Source: Elmis aenea
Lineage: Eukaryota > Arthropoda > Insecta > Coleoptera > Elmidae
Assembly (NCBI GenBank): GCA_947652605.1
Contig: OX393577.1
Coordinates: 27,841,466-27,905,465, forward strand
DNA: 64,000 nucleotides
Direction: 5' to 3'
The position numbers were made by a program, and so were the translations under genes. Positions 35,777 to 50,700 of the stretch are shown one piece after another (the first letter of the stretch is position 1; each line of letters opens with the position of its first letter). Under the pieces are notes generated by a model. It was not told the origin of the DNA and did not search any database. It was given only the letters and a program-made list of their open reading frames with translations.

Positions 35777-38700
35777 CTACGATATAAAGGTAAATAGAAT
35801 AAACTCTTAAACATATCAGATGGATTACCTTTGATAGTGACCGTAAAATGGCAATGTCCTTTATTCCTTTCCTCGTCAGTAGCTATATAAGTTACATGAT
35901 GAACGCCTAATCCAAATCTGGTCCCAGGTTCCTTAAAATTACTACGATTAGTAAATATAATTTAGAAGCACATTCAAATATTGTTATTTTACCGACAGAA
36001 AACTGTCGGTAGACCAAAAAGTTTGAAACGGCGTCTTCTTTTATTAAAAATTAACGTTACGACCATGTTATTGTGGTCTTTTTCAAAAAACGACTGGTTT
36101 GGGTTGGTTTGTTGCCGGATTTTTATTTCCGTCTGGATTCCAAACCCAAAAATTTAGACTGTAATATGGACAACGGCCATGAAAGTTTAAGGAATAATAT
36201 AATGAGGTCTTGTGTTAAGAATAAATAAAAACTTCTGTCAAAATCTTACTCTCGATTTATGAACTGATACTACTCCAACATTATCGGTAAACCGTGGTTC
36301 TTTCCAATAGACTGCTTGATTATATTGTCCTTTACTCAATGTGTAATCCATATCGTTTGGACAATCCTGCACGGAAGGTGCTTCCGTATCAACAACGTTA
36401 ATGACTAGATTACAGCTCGTCGAACTGTTGGTGGCAGGACTAAATGCTGTGAAAGTTACTTCTGACCGTCCTGATGGTAAATAAGTGCTTAACTGCATAC
36501 CCCAGCTTGGCTGAGCAGAAACGTATCTAGAAAGATTCAAGTGAAGTAATTATAAGGGCAAATGTTTGTAAAAATTTACCTCCGCCAATCGACGTTAGAT
36601 TCTGGACGAGGAATTTTTACATGCATTGCCTTACGACCTAAAGGCAAATTATAACTTAACTCCCCTCCATTGGGACATCTAATAATTGGCTCGGGATAAT
36701 CTAAAAATTAATTTAAAATAAGTCGTTTGTATAAAAAACGAGTTTAACCAGAGAAAGACAGTGTTTTATAATAATACATTTAATGACTTTTTTGTAATGT
36801 GTGTACAAAATTTAGTTTTTTAGCTGCCTACACATTACGAAATAATAATAAACTGAATCCAACACATTTTTTGGGTGAGAAAAAATCAGGTTATAGTTAT
36901 TACATGTGCGGAAAAATTAGCTCAAATATTTTCAAGCAACATATTAGCAGTTTTACACTAATATTTAGATCAGTGGGCAAATACCGACCCGCAGGCCTTG
37001 AGGCCCGCCATAGCATCAAATCCGGCTCTACATGAAATAGACAAATATGCATAATTATTGTTCTTTATCATTTTATAAAAAGCCCATGGACCTTCTGGAG
37101 AAGAAAGTAATTTTAACACCGCTCAAAATAATTTTTTTCGGCCGTGCCAGTGTCATCCTAACTAATTTTCATCTGGCCCACCCCTGATCCAGATGTATTA
37201 TTTAGTGTCATTAAATATTTCGAATTTTATTAGAATTGACCAATTTTCCTAAAATTTCAAACACCATAAAAAAATTATTTAAAATAAAATTTTTAAATGA
37301 AATTAAAGTATTTTTCGGTTGTTTCTTAATTTTTTGAACCAGATCGTGTTTTGCTGTATAACATCATCGGTAAACATTATTTCACTGGAATTCGCTGTGC
37401 TAAATAGAATGCAAACGCGCCCAAAAAATTATTTGAATTAGGTATAGAGTAATTACCTTTTATACAAGCTCCCCAAATTTGTTCGGCCGATACCAATGGG
37501 CTCCAATTCAAATCACTCAAACAAGTGAAATATTCTAAATTAACAGCCGGTTTGTATCCTTTCTGACATTGCAGAGTACATTTTTCACCAGCAAAACTTT
37601 TACCTTTAGCACAAGTGTCAGGTACCAATCGTCCCATGGCCACACGACCGAGTCTTGGACACGAAACCGCTAAGACGACTCACATATACAGAACTGTTAA
37701 TAAATAATAGAGTAATATTTTACTTACGAACACAGTAGGGCTCATTCTCACCCCATTTACCAGTAGCGTCACAAATACGTACAGAATTTCCGCGTAATTT
37801 GTATCCTAATTCGCACCAAACAACACACTGAGTGCCAACGGGTAAATAAAAATTGTTTTGTTTTTCATTCATATTTAAACATTTAACTTTTCCATTAATG
37901 GGTGTTCTAAACATGGAGCAATATTCATAAGAAGTCGGTTTGCAAGAATGACCATTTCGCTCCAAGACGAAGCCTTCACGGCAGTCACACTGATAAGTGC
38001 CGGCATAATTTTGACAAATTTGATCGCACCGTCCATTATCCTTCAAACATTCGTTAACGTCTACACACGTTTTATTGTTAATGTCTAATTGATAACCTCT
38101 TCGACATGTACAGTTGTAAGTGCCCTTAGTGTTTTTACAACCATGAGAGCATCCACCGTTGTTGACTAGGCATTCATTAATGTCTTTGCATTTTCGTTTA
38201 TTAGGTCTTAATTTATAACCCGAGGAACATGAGCATTCTCTAAATCCGTTGTTATTTTCACAAGTATGAGAACATCCTCCGTTATTTTTTTCGCAAGGAT
38301 TATGTTGAATGCACATTTTTTCTCGGAGAATATATCTTTTAGGGCATGAACATTTCGGCCTACCCCTAAAATTTGTACAAGTGTGCGAACATCCACCGTT
38401 ATTCACCAAGCAAGGATTAATTTTAAAACAAGTTTTATCAATTAACTCATACAATTGAGGGCACCTACATTCAACTACACCATTTACATTCACGCACTCA
38501 TGAGAACATCCTCCATTATTGACGCTACATGGATCTAAAGAATGGCACACTTTACCTTGTAACAAATAGCCACGAGGACATAAACAAACAGCTTCTTGAT
38601 TTTGAACTGCGCACTCATGAGAGCAACCACCGTTGTTAATAAAGCAAGGATTGACTTTTACACATGTCAAGTCATCTTTCAGTTCGTGGTTGTCGGGGCA

Positions 38701-41700
38701 ATCACATTTTGGAAAATCGTTATCGTTAATACAAATGTGTGAACAACCGCCGTTGTCAACAGAACATGGGTCAATTTTAACGCAATAAGTTGATTCTTCA
38801 AGCTTATATCCGTCTAGACAGGAACATTTTGGAATACCATCAACATTGGTACAAAAATGCGAGCATTGCCCATTGTTAGTCATGCAAGGATCTTTCGCCA
38901 CACAACGTTTTGTTCCTTGCAATTCATACTTAGCAGGACAGCGACACAAAGAATCTCCTTTTTCTGTGACTACACACTCATGAGAACATCCGCCATTATC
39001 CACAGCGCAGGGATTGATTTTGTTACAAATATCGTCATGCATTTCGTATCCATCTGGACATTCACAAATAGCTTTAAAACCAATTGATATACAGATGTGA
39101 GAACAACCGCCATTATCTATATTACAAGGATCTAATTGCTTGCAATTTTTGTCTATCAGCTCATAGCCATATGGGCATTTACACGATATTTCAGAATCAA
39201 CCAACTGGCACGTATGGGAGCAACCTCCATTATTGATTTTACATGGATTAATTTTATGGCAAATCATATTATCTATTTCATAAGTGTCATCTGGACAAGT
39301 ACAAATAGCTCTCCCATTATCATTTTGACACAAATGAGAACAACCTCCATTATTAATTAAGCACGGATTGAGCAAATGACAAGTTTTTTCTTTTAATTCA
39401 TACGAATCATTTGGACAACTACAAACAGCGTCACCATTTATATTTGCACACTTGTGGGAGCAGCCGCCGTTATCTTTTAAACAAGGGTTCATTTCATAAC
39501 AATGCGTTTCATTATGCAAATCATGTGTTTCTGGACATAAGCACTTAACTTTTCCATTAAAGTTTTCACAAATGTGTGAGCATCCTCCGTTATCAATTTG
39601 GCACGGATCAACTTGTACACACATTTTGTTTTTAATTTGATATTTTGGAGGACAACTACATTCCGCAACACTGTTAACATTTGTACAAATATCAGAACAA
39701 CCACCATTCTTAATTTCACAAGGGTTGATTTTGTAGCAAGATTTTTTATCTTCCGATAGTTCATAATTTTCTGGACAAGCGCATTCATACGAACCCTCAA
39801 AATTAGCGCACAAATGGGAACAGTTACCATTATGGTTCAAACATTCGTTAATATCATCGCAACCATAACCATTAGTGTTGAGTGTATAGCCTGGTATACA
39901 CTTACACTCAAAACCGCCTTCTGTATTGACGCACACCTGAGCGCACATGTCAGTACCATTGTAGGTAACGTCGTTGTGTAAAATGCATTCATCGATATCT
40001 TCACAACTAACACCATCAGTTTGCAATTTAAAACCTTGTTTACAAGCGCATTCATAGTGTCCATCGATGTTACTACAGAGTTGAGAGCAATCATTTAACT
40101 CCTTATCTAGGCATTCATTAATATCTACACAAGTTTTGCCATCCTCCTCAAGTTTATAACCATCTTGGCAAAAACATTTATATGTACCTATTAAATTTTT
40201 ACACATGTGATGGCAATAATTTGCCTGTTCACATTCATTAACGTCCTTGCAAGTAACATTGTCGTTCTCTAAAACAAATCCATCTTTACAGGTACACTTG
40301 TATGATCCTTGAGTGTTAACGCAAATTTGAGAACAATTATTAGTTTTAGCTACACATTCATTAATATCCTCGCATGTTAGTGTATCGTTTCCTAGATTAT
40401 AACCTTCCGGGCAAATACATTTGAATAAATTATCTTCCTTGATATAATCATGTGAGCACTGAACTTTGGTACACATTGTTTTGTTATGCAGGTGATAATC
40501 TTTGGGACATTCACAACGATAGCTACCTATTTCATTTATACATTTATGAGAACAGGGGCTTTCAATGCATTCATTTTTATCCTGACAAGAAAAAGGATCA
40601 TCTGGTGATAATTCAAAGCCTGTAGGGCACGTACACCGGTAACTTCCTATAGTATTTTCACAATCATCGGAACAACTTATAATATCTTCCTCACATTCAT
40701 TTATATCTGCAACAATAATTAACATAAAACAGATATTGACGTTTTTAGTGATAACTTACCGGCACATGTTCCATCTTTTTTTAATTTAAGGCCAGTTGGA
40801 CACGTTGGGATGTTTTTGCTTGTAGCAGTAACTTCATTATCATTTTCGTTCTGTTTTGGATGCTCTTCCGATTTTTTGTTCTCTTTTTTATCATCTTTTT
40901 CAACAGAATCTTCCTCTTTGTAGTTTTCCTCTTTATAGTCCTCTTCCTTGTAATCTTCTTCCTTGTAATCTTCTTCCTTATAATCTTCCTCTTTATAATC
41001 TTCTTCCTTGTAATCTTCCTCATTATAATCTTCCTCGGCTTTTTCATCCTCTTTATTTTCTTCAATAGTAATATTTAACGTTTTATCAATATGGTCAGTA
41101 ATAATAGGTTTCTCAGATGAATTTTGACCAACTTCAATTTTTATAGTTACAGGTGATACAGTTGTAATCTTATCATGTTCTTCGGTGGATGCGATTTCTA
41201 TTTGCTCTGTGGTAGATAACTCATCTTTTTTAATTAATCCTTTTGGCGTTGATGTGTTAATTGTTGGTGTTGTTATATCATCATCCTCTTCATCATATTC
41301 CTCTTCATATTCGATTTCATCTTTTTCGTCCTTTTCGTCTCTTTCGTCTTTTTCGTCTTTTTTATCTTTTTCGTTTTCTTCGACTTTTTTGTTCGGTATT
41401 TCAATATTAGCTTCCGTTTTATTATCCATAACTTTTTCGGTTCTATTTTGAAGTATATCAAAACTATTTCTTTCTTCTGATTTATTTTCTTGAGATTTTT
41501 CACCATCATTGTAATCATCATCATAATCTTCGTAATCGTCATAATTTTCGTCATTTTCATTGTCCTCTTTGTTGGAATTGGCTAAAGGACGTTCCTCGTC
41601 TGTTTTCACAGGATTTGTTAAAGATTCTGGTTTAAGCTCAATGCTTTTAAGATCCACTGATGCATTATTGATGCAATAATATGATCCATCAGTATTAATG

Positions 41701-44700
41701 CAACCATTTTCACAACTTTTTCGTACGTTTTCATCTTCACACTCGTTTACATCTACAAAACAGAATTTTTCATTAGTAGATTAATTGAAAAACCAGCAAC
41801 CTACCTTGACATGTTTTCCAGTCTGATTTCAATTCCAGTCCAGCAGGACAAGTACAATAAGCTTGACCATGTGCATTAACACAACCATGTGAACAACCGC
41901 TGCGACCATCCTTGCATTCATCGATATCTTCGCAAGTGCGTCCATCGTCCGCTAGACGAGTACCATTTAATTTTGAACAACCACATATAAAAGAACCGTG
42001 AGTATTTTCGCAAGTGTCTTGACAAGGACCGTGCCCGTTATTCAGTAAACACTCATTAATGTCTTCACACGATTTTCCATCCGGCATTAATCGATAACCT
42101 ACCGAACAGTGACATTCGTATGAGCCAGGATTGTTCTTACAAATTTCTTCACAACCACCATTATCATCGCTGCATTCATCCACATCTAATGAAAAGTACA
42201 TTAAAAAACATACTTTGCGTTAACGCTAAAGTTTACCTTGACAATGGTTTTTCTCCATAATGAAACCACTGTAACAAATACATCTGGATTCACCATTGTC
42301 AATCTTGCAATCATGTTCGCACTTTGCTCGACTTTCCGATGGACATTCTTCTATTCGCAGTGCTTCAGGTTGTGGTAACGTAGAATGTGCATTGATATTA
42401 CTATCACTCACAGCAGGACTCTGCTCTAAAGAACAAACGTGTTTTAAAATTATTGTACCATAATAAAATTGTTAGGATTCTATTGGAGCGATAAACATAT
42501 ACCATATTTGTATGACAAAGGCCATCTTTCATTAAGTTCAACTTGGCTGAGACATAAACGCATGTTCTATTGTATGCATTTCAACTTCATTATGCTTGTG
42601 ATCGTATCTGTTGTGTTTTCGTATAAAGTATAAAACATACAACAAATAATAAACAAGATAACCAGATATATTTACTGATATAAGCTTCATTTGAATAGTT
42701 AAACGAGATTATGTGACTTCATCGTTCTTATGTTAGACAAAGTAAATTTATAAAAATAGTAACTAAATTTTATTGACAAAACAAATTAGAATTAAACATA
42801 AAGGTGAGTGAAAAAGATAATTTTATTTAAATTCCGTTACATATAACCTATTCCATGCAGTTAATCATGTAAGAAATAATCCTTAGTTTTATTCATAAGC
42901 TTAATAAAACACATGCTTGATTCATTGGCAACTGGAAAAATGCCAACGAAAACAAATAATTTTTTAAAAAGCAATAGACTAGACAAGAACAAAACATCTG
43001 ATTTTTTCGTTTAAAGTAATATTTTCTGAAATTATTATTTTTTTAATAATTTTTGGTCCGACTATTTAGGCTAGCAAACAATACAGTTTATTTTATAATT
43101 AAAACTATCAAAAGTTGCAACACTGTTACTGGTCTATATAAGGTAATGTAAATATAAATAGCTTCTTTATGTCTACTGCTAATTATGAATACATTACGCA
43201 GCAGTATACAAACATCCCCATTTATGTCAGAAGTTAAAAAAAAAAAAAACGTCAGACTAAATTAATGGCGTCAACATATTGCAAATGCACTCTCAATTGC
43301 TGTTGAAAATATCGTTAACATACACAAAAAAAGCAAACACATTTGTATTACACTTTTTTAAACACATTCTGAAATACAGATATTTTTAGTCATGACGCTT
43401 ATCGTAACAAAACTATTTTTTATACATTTTTTTGTTGTAGTTGAAGTAACAATAAATTTATCGTGAAGTGTGGGACTCCTGTTTTACAGTAACGCAACTT
43501 ACCAAAAGAGGACGATTTATGTTACCATGAGAACTATAAACAATAGTATATTAGCCAGATATAAATTATATTGTTCTCAGTACAAACTATCACTTTTTTT
43601 GGATTGTAAATGTTTGGCGCCTTCAGTTTTTCTGGAGATAATTAGATTTAGCAATTTATTTCCATTTTGCAGCAACAGAAACTATTTAATTTTAAAAACA
43701 AATAAATATGAACAATGTTAAAGATGTCACCAACAAAAATTTATTAATTTTTATATGACAATTTTAGGATTAAATTTTCAAATCACAGTTGCTGCGATTA
43801 TGTTTGCTGGTTCTCTTGTCTGTAATGCTCTGTAGTACATACTTTTTAGCACTGAAAACGCGTCTGTTTGTTTTGTCGTAATATATAAGTTTTTTATGAA
43901 ACATTTCAAACTTAATATGGTTTACTAATTGAATTAAAAATATATGTACAGAAAGAGACATGAGAAATTAGGTAATATGTTGAAAACTTGCACTTCAAAC
44001 CGACTTTTTCGTTTTTATTTTAAGGTGCTGGATCATTTTAAAAGTTTGCAGTTTTTATCACTTATTTCTCTGAAAATGTTTATAAGCTGGTGCATGATCT
44101 AACATGACTTAAAAAAAAAAATTTGACACAAAGTCATGACTGAATTTCAACGACTTTAGAAATATTCGCAAGAGTAAAGTGTCCTTATTTTAAGAGTTAC
44201 AAAAAATTCTAATAGGAAAAAGTTGTTTAGAATTTACAAATATGACTTAATATTAAATTTAACGTTAAATTTCCAATTTTTATAGTAATATAATCAATTA
44301 AAGTCAGCAACCAATCAAAAAAAAATTATTATCAATTCGTTAGAAAATTTTATTCTTAATAAAAGTTAGTGCATGGTCTGAAACGGATGGTAAGACAAAA
44401 AGATCAATAAAAATTCCTATGACATTAGATCTTAGCGATTTTAGATATATTCACAAAAGTAAAGTACCTATCTACCTATTTTTTAATAGTTACAAAAAGG
44501 AGTTATAATTATAAGGAAACGATATTTTGTATTTATAGTTATTTTTGAACTCTAAATCACTTTTTCTCATAAACTGTTATTGTGATTCTAAAAATAAGTG
44601 GACTTTACTTTTGCGAATATTTCTGAAATCGCTAAAATCTAGGGTCATATGAATTTTCATTGGACTTTTTTTAAATTTAAAAGTAGTTTTATTCTGAGAA

Positions 44701-47700
44701 ATCGACAATAAAAATACTTTTCCATTTGTTGCAGACTTTTTTGAATGACCCTGTCTAACATAAGTCAAAGTTGGCGCATTACGTTTTAACGAATATACTA
44801 TGTATGCTTAATACTTAGACTCATTTATTTATTTTACTTTTTCCCCTGCAATAATTACACATTGCCACCGCTTTGTTCATTTTTATTTTCAGTGTTACAA
44901 ATAAACAATATATTTTGTGAAAGATGTGACGCCAACGACATACGCGGCCCAAATCTCAAATGTATTTATAACCCTATTATACGTAACCAGAGTTACCACG
45001 AATTAATGATTACCTCTCAGAATCTAAAAGTATTAAGAGTCCAACTACCGAAAACATTTTTAGATTTAATAAAATTAAAGTTATAATTTTTACCATTTGC
45101 AAGTTGTGATTTTGTACAAACTGGAACTTTTCCCAACCACTTTTTCTTACTACAATACATTTTTTCAGAAATGCCATCTCGAAACTCATATCCATCCAAA
45201 CATTCGTATATGGCAATAAGGAACCCTTTACGACCTCTTCTTTCTTCAGATGATGTGTTATGAGGTGAACGTTTTCTTGAATAACGAATTACTTTTCCGT
45301 TGGGTATGTCTGGTGCTTTCATTAAGCCATTGCCCATACATGACATATCCAAAACTGGGATTAGCTCTTCAGAAACGTTTTCGATATCTAACTTTTTACT
45401 CTTCTTGTGCGATCTTTTGTGGCGATTTTTATTATTTACTGAAAATTACAAGGTAATCATAGAAACCCTTAGAAAGATAAAATTGATAATTTTGTGCTTA
45501 TATAAAATCACTTATTAAACACATTATCCATATGCGTATGAATCAATTAAATTAATCACACATTTAGATAATAATTATAATCTTATATAGATTTACTGTA
45601 AAGCTAAATTCGTTTACCGCGAGACTCATTTATTTCTATAATTAAACTTACATTTAATAAAATTTGTTTGCTCTAAAAATATTTTGATGTTGCCAGTGTT
45701 TCCGGGCGAAAATTCGTTCCCGCCCGTAATCGCGAATCTTTTACGATGCCTCGTTACCGGATTCCGAAAACATCGAAAAATCCTGGAAAATTGCTCTTTG
45801 AACCCATTGGTACCCACAATAGAAATTAAACGTAGGTACTACTTGCAATGTATCTTTTAAAAATTGTTCCAAATTTTTGCGATCCGACTACCGAAAAAAA
45901 TCGCAGGGACAACTTCTAGGGATAGTTTAAAAGAACGCCGCCAGACATGCACGTGCGACCACAGCTTCAGCTATCACATGACCAGGTAAGTAGCTCTGCT
46001 AATTAAATTTTTTTTTATTGCTGGTGTTCCACGAAACTTATTAAAAAAGATAATATCAGGATTTCTCTAGAATTCCCGAGAAATACGATTTCCCTTTCCC
46101 GATTCCTGACGGTTCCAAAATGTCGCGAATTTGGAAACCCTAAAACCCTAGATGTTACTTCTGTCTAGGGTTTCCAAATTCCCGACATTTTGGAACCTTC
46201 TCGGGAAACGGGAACGGGAAATCTTATTTCTCAAAAATTCTCAGAAATTCTTGTATTCCTGGGATTTGTTTCGGCAGTGCTGGCAAAATAATTGTTGGAT
46301 CACGAAATCAGTAAAAATTTCTAAGATGTACATTGCAAATAATAAGTTTGTTTCTCATTATGGATACAAAGTGAGCATTTTTTCCGATGTATAATTGCAA
46401 CAAAAAAAAGCGTTTTCTGTCAACATAAGGTGAACCTAACGCAATCGAACTCATTAAATTACCTATCAATATCAGCAACATCCCGAACAAATTTTAATAG
46501 ACGTCTTTCAATTTTGCAACATCGGTTTTTGGACAAAAAGTCTTTTATTATGAGAGAATCTTGGCTAATGGGATAATTTAAATAGAGCATTTTCTAACGA
46601 ATTCAAGGATACCAATACCTTGGTCTTTCTATCAAAAGACTTCTAAAAAAAATATTTTAGATTTATAAAGACATCCAGGTAATTGTACTTCACTGTGCTT
46701 TATTGCAAACAAAAAAATTCTCTTGTTTTTGTGTAAAACTAATTATTATTATTTTTTTTTTAGTTTTAACGGTGAATGGTTTTATTAATAAAAACTTAAT
46801 TTTTTTCGTATTTTTTAAAACATCAACACATATACTGTTTATTATTAACAGTGAAACTTACAAGAACAGCAAACTTGCTAAATAAAAGTTATTTGACAGA
46901 GAAAAACCATTTGTTTTGTTACAATTAAGCACAGTGTACTACGATTAATAAAATATATTGACAATATTTAATAATTTTTATTTTGTCAGCTTTTTAGTAA
47001 AAGTAGAAGTTATTAGTGTTGTTGGATTGGATGGACAATATTTTATTGAAATAGCTGAGTGAGCCACATAAAACGAGCGTGAGCCTGGGTTAGTGTGTAT
47101 AGGGTAGTCCAAATTCGATGGGATTTCATGGGTATCTCGGTTAATATTTAAGATAGAGAAACTGTTAAATTACCAAATATGTGCAGTTTTTTAAGACAAA
47201 CTCAGAATCGTTTTTAAATATTCCATCATTTCCGGTTTTCGAGTTATTGAATAAAAAGTGTTTTTTTTTCATAATAATGTGTCATATCTCCGTTATTGTT
47301 GTAAAAAGCGACAAAAGTTATGTAGATCATTTTTAGATACTTTTATGTAAAATTCGATTATACAAAAAAAAAAAAAATTACGCTCGCCGTTAAAAAGTTA
47401 TGACAAAAACTTACCTTTTTTAAAAGGGAGCGATAGTTGGCTATGACCTATTTAAATTTCTTCGTTTTTTTTCATTCCAAATATATAAGGGCTGATGTAT
47501 TTATTTTCAATGATACGCAAGTTGCGTAGGTTTTTTAGATTATTTTTTTAAGAAAATCGTAGTAGTCTGTGAAAACAAAAAAAAAAACAAAGTGTAAAAC
47601 CTTTTAAAACTCATGTGGTACAAGTTTCCAAGGTTTTTTTATTTGTTGTTGAGATAAACATCAAAAATTTTTGAACATAAGATAAACAGCAATAATACTA

Positions 47701-50700
47701 CATAACTGCTGATTCCGACCATGTTGTTGTTATCTTCTGTTCATATATTTACTTACTTACTTGTACCACATGAGTTTTAAAAGGTTTTATTTTTGTTTGT
47801 TTTTTGTTTTCACAGCCTACTATGATTTTCTTTTAAAAAAAACTAAAAAAACTTCGTAACTTGCGTATTATTGAAAATAAATATATCAACCGTTATATAT
47901 TTGGAATAAGAAAAAAATAAGAAATTTAAATAGGCCATAGCCAACTATTGCTCCCATTTAAAAAAAGGTAAGTTTTTGTCATTACTTTTTAACGGCGTCA
48001 TCAAATTAAACATAAAAATATCAAAAAATAATCTTCATAAATATTTTCGATATTTACAACAATAACGGAGATATAACACATTATTATTATGACAAAAAAA
48101 AAACACTTTTTATTCAATAACTCGAAAACCGGAAATTATAGAATATTTTTGAAAACGGTTCTGAGTTTGTCTCAAAAAACTGCACGTTTTTGGTAATTTA
48201 ACCGTTTCTCTATCTTAATATTAACCGAGATACCCATGCAATCCCATCGAATTTGGACCACCCTGTACACTCAATACAGCGATTTCAAAGAGTAACGAAA
48301 ATAAACAAAGAATTCTCTTAAAATTATTTTAAATAATATTCCTGTCACAGCTCATAGTTTTTTAATTTTAGGATGTACCACCCGCGTTAAGTATGTCGTG
48401 GCCTTCTAAAAAATGCGGCAACCACAAAGACAAATGGAAGCAGATTACGATCTTATCTCTTTGTATAGTAAACGATATGTAGTAAATATCAGATTACATC
48501 TAATAAACTAACCCTAAAATTCAACAAAACATGAATAGCAACAATAGAGACATCAACTTTATTTTTAGTTAGAAAGACGTGGACATAAAAGGCAGTTACG
48601 ATTTTTCGTTATGGTTAATCTCTATGACGGTTAAGTCACGATCTATAATTTTGACACCGCCGAGAAGAGTGTTTAAATCATTCTTTTTAGTTACCGGTTG
48701 TATTACAGGATTAGATAATTTGCGATATTTAAGCTACCGCCCTGATAATCTAAGTAATGTGTAATTTAGCAGTTTAATTCTAGAAGGCATGTAATTAATC
48801 TTATTTACTGCATCTCTATTATATATTTAATATATCACTTCAAACAAGAAAATTTATCGTAAGTTATTTAATCGTCGACTGTTTATTCATGCGAAACAAA
48901 ATAATACATCTCTGAGATTCTGAGAATATTACAATGTTTAAAATATAAGTAACAGAACTTTGTTAATTTATTACCTAAAATCACTATACTCGGATTACGA
49001 CTATTTTATCCAGATTACTACAGACTAACACTAAAGGAAATGCAAAAGCTGTAAAAAATACAAAATTAAAGATTTTTTCCAAGGCTGTTGTTTTAAATAT
49101 AGCTCGTTTCTTAGGATATAAAAAAAATTAAATATCTGAGGCAGAGGTAAGAAGAAAGTTACAAATAAAATATTCTAAAATGTTTATATTAATTTATATT
49201 CTAAGGTACATGACAAGTTTGTATATTTTAAGTGAAAATCATTACTGGCTTTGATACTTTTTTCCTATTCTATAAAATGTTATTTAGCTATATTGGTTGA
49301 CGAAACAAAATAAACGATTAATTCAGTAAAGAACAATATGCAGATATTTTTTGTATAGTATAAACAAAAAATGATATTCAATAACTTCTTTTTATATCAG
49401 GTTGACGCAAAGGTAAATTTATATTAAAGATGATATTTTTTCCCATTTAATATTAATATGACTTATCTAGTATTAAATTTTACGACAATATTATTACACA
49501 ATCAAATTTATTACAAATATTTTAACGGCTCCACATACAGGGATGCGCAAAAGTATGGAAACAGACAAATATCTAGAACACCATTGCAGATAGAACAATG
49601 AAATTTTGTACCTGAGCGTTATGGTACTTTTTTGATTCGATGAAAATATTAAGGTTGCAATACGACTTCCGGTTCAACCGGAAACGGACTCAAACTTTGA
49701 AATTTTAAATGGAACACCCTGTATACTTTTACATTTTTGGATTCCTCTTAATATTTACTTTAAAAAATGTATAAGGTTATGTGGGTCTAAAGTCAACCGT
49801 TTTCGTAAAATTTACATTTTTGTGAAAATTTTGAGCGATACAGCACTTTCAATTTTTTTCAACTATTAAGTTATTTAAAAAGGCAGTAGAATTTCGTTTG
49901 AAAATTATATTGACAATAGATTATTTAACACTTTGCACTAGCTACATTTTTAAAATACTATACAGGGTGTTTTTTATGCTTGAACAAACCCGTGAAACTT
50001 TAAACGTTGATAACTCATTTTTCTTAAATACAACACCCTGTATATTTTTACACAGTCTTGTAGAAAATTTGATTGTCTTTCAAAAACATTAACAATGTTT
50101 TATACCTAAAACCGATATTTTACGAGATATCGCGATTTTATTGTAATTTGTTAGGGCAACGTAATATTTTCGAGTAGGCTATGAAGGTAGACAGCAGTAA
50201 TTTTGAAACAGTTGAAAGATAAAAATAAGGAAGTTATAATATTACCTTTTCCTCACTTATTTTCGACATTTCTAAAAATGCAGATGTAATTTTACCATTT
50301 TTACGTTTAACTCGAGGTTTGTTAAAATTATGCATTTATTCATTGGACTAGTGTGATGGAACAATTACTAAATCCTATAAACTAATTTTTTGTGTTTCTA
50401 CAGTATGATTTTCCGTTGAACCGGAAGCGGTTTTAAGCCTAACCGTTTTTTTAAATTTAAAGATAAGATTGGCCAGTGACTTTTGTTTAATCAGCGTTCT
50501 TTTCGCGTACTCAATACATTATCAATCGGTTTTTAAGACTTTGCGAAGGATCAAAATCAATTATATGAAAAATATTGTGACCCTGATAAGAAATCTCGAT
50601 ATAAACGTAAGATTGGTAAAATTACATCTACATTACAAAAAATTTCGAAAGTTCGAAAAGAAAAGATAATATTACAATTTTCTTATTTTTATCTTTCAAT

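Noticed and set aside
40856..41560. Several + and - frames across the acidic region (for example Phe/Leu/Ile-rich hydrophobic peptides)
   Set aside because: They are shadows in other frames of the EEDYK-rich exon, produced by the 15-bp repeat.
45626..45817. Minus-strand frame as a possible extra exon of the large EGF gene
   Set aside because: It reads repeat-derived sequence similar to nearby transposon ends, lacks cysteines in domain spacing and is not needed for phase: 57195-57281 joins directly to 45094-45438.
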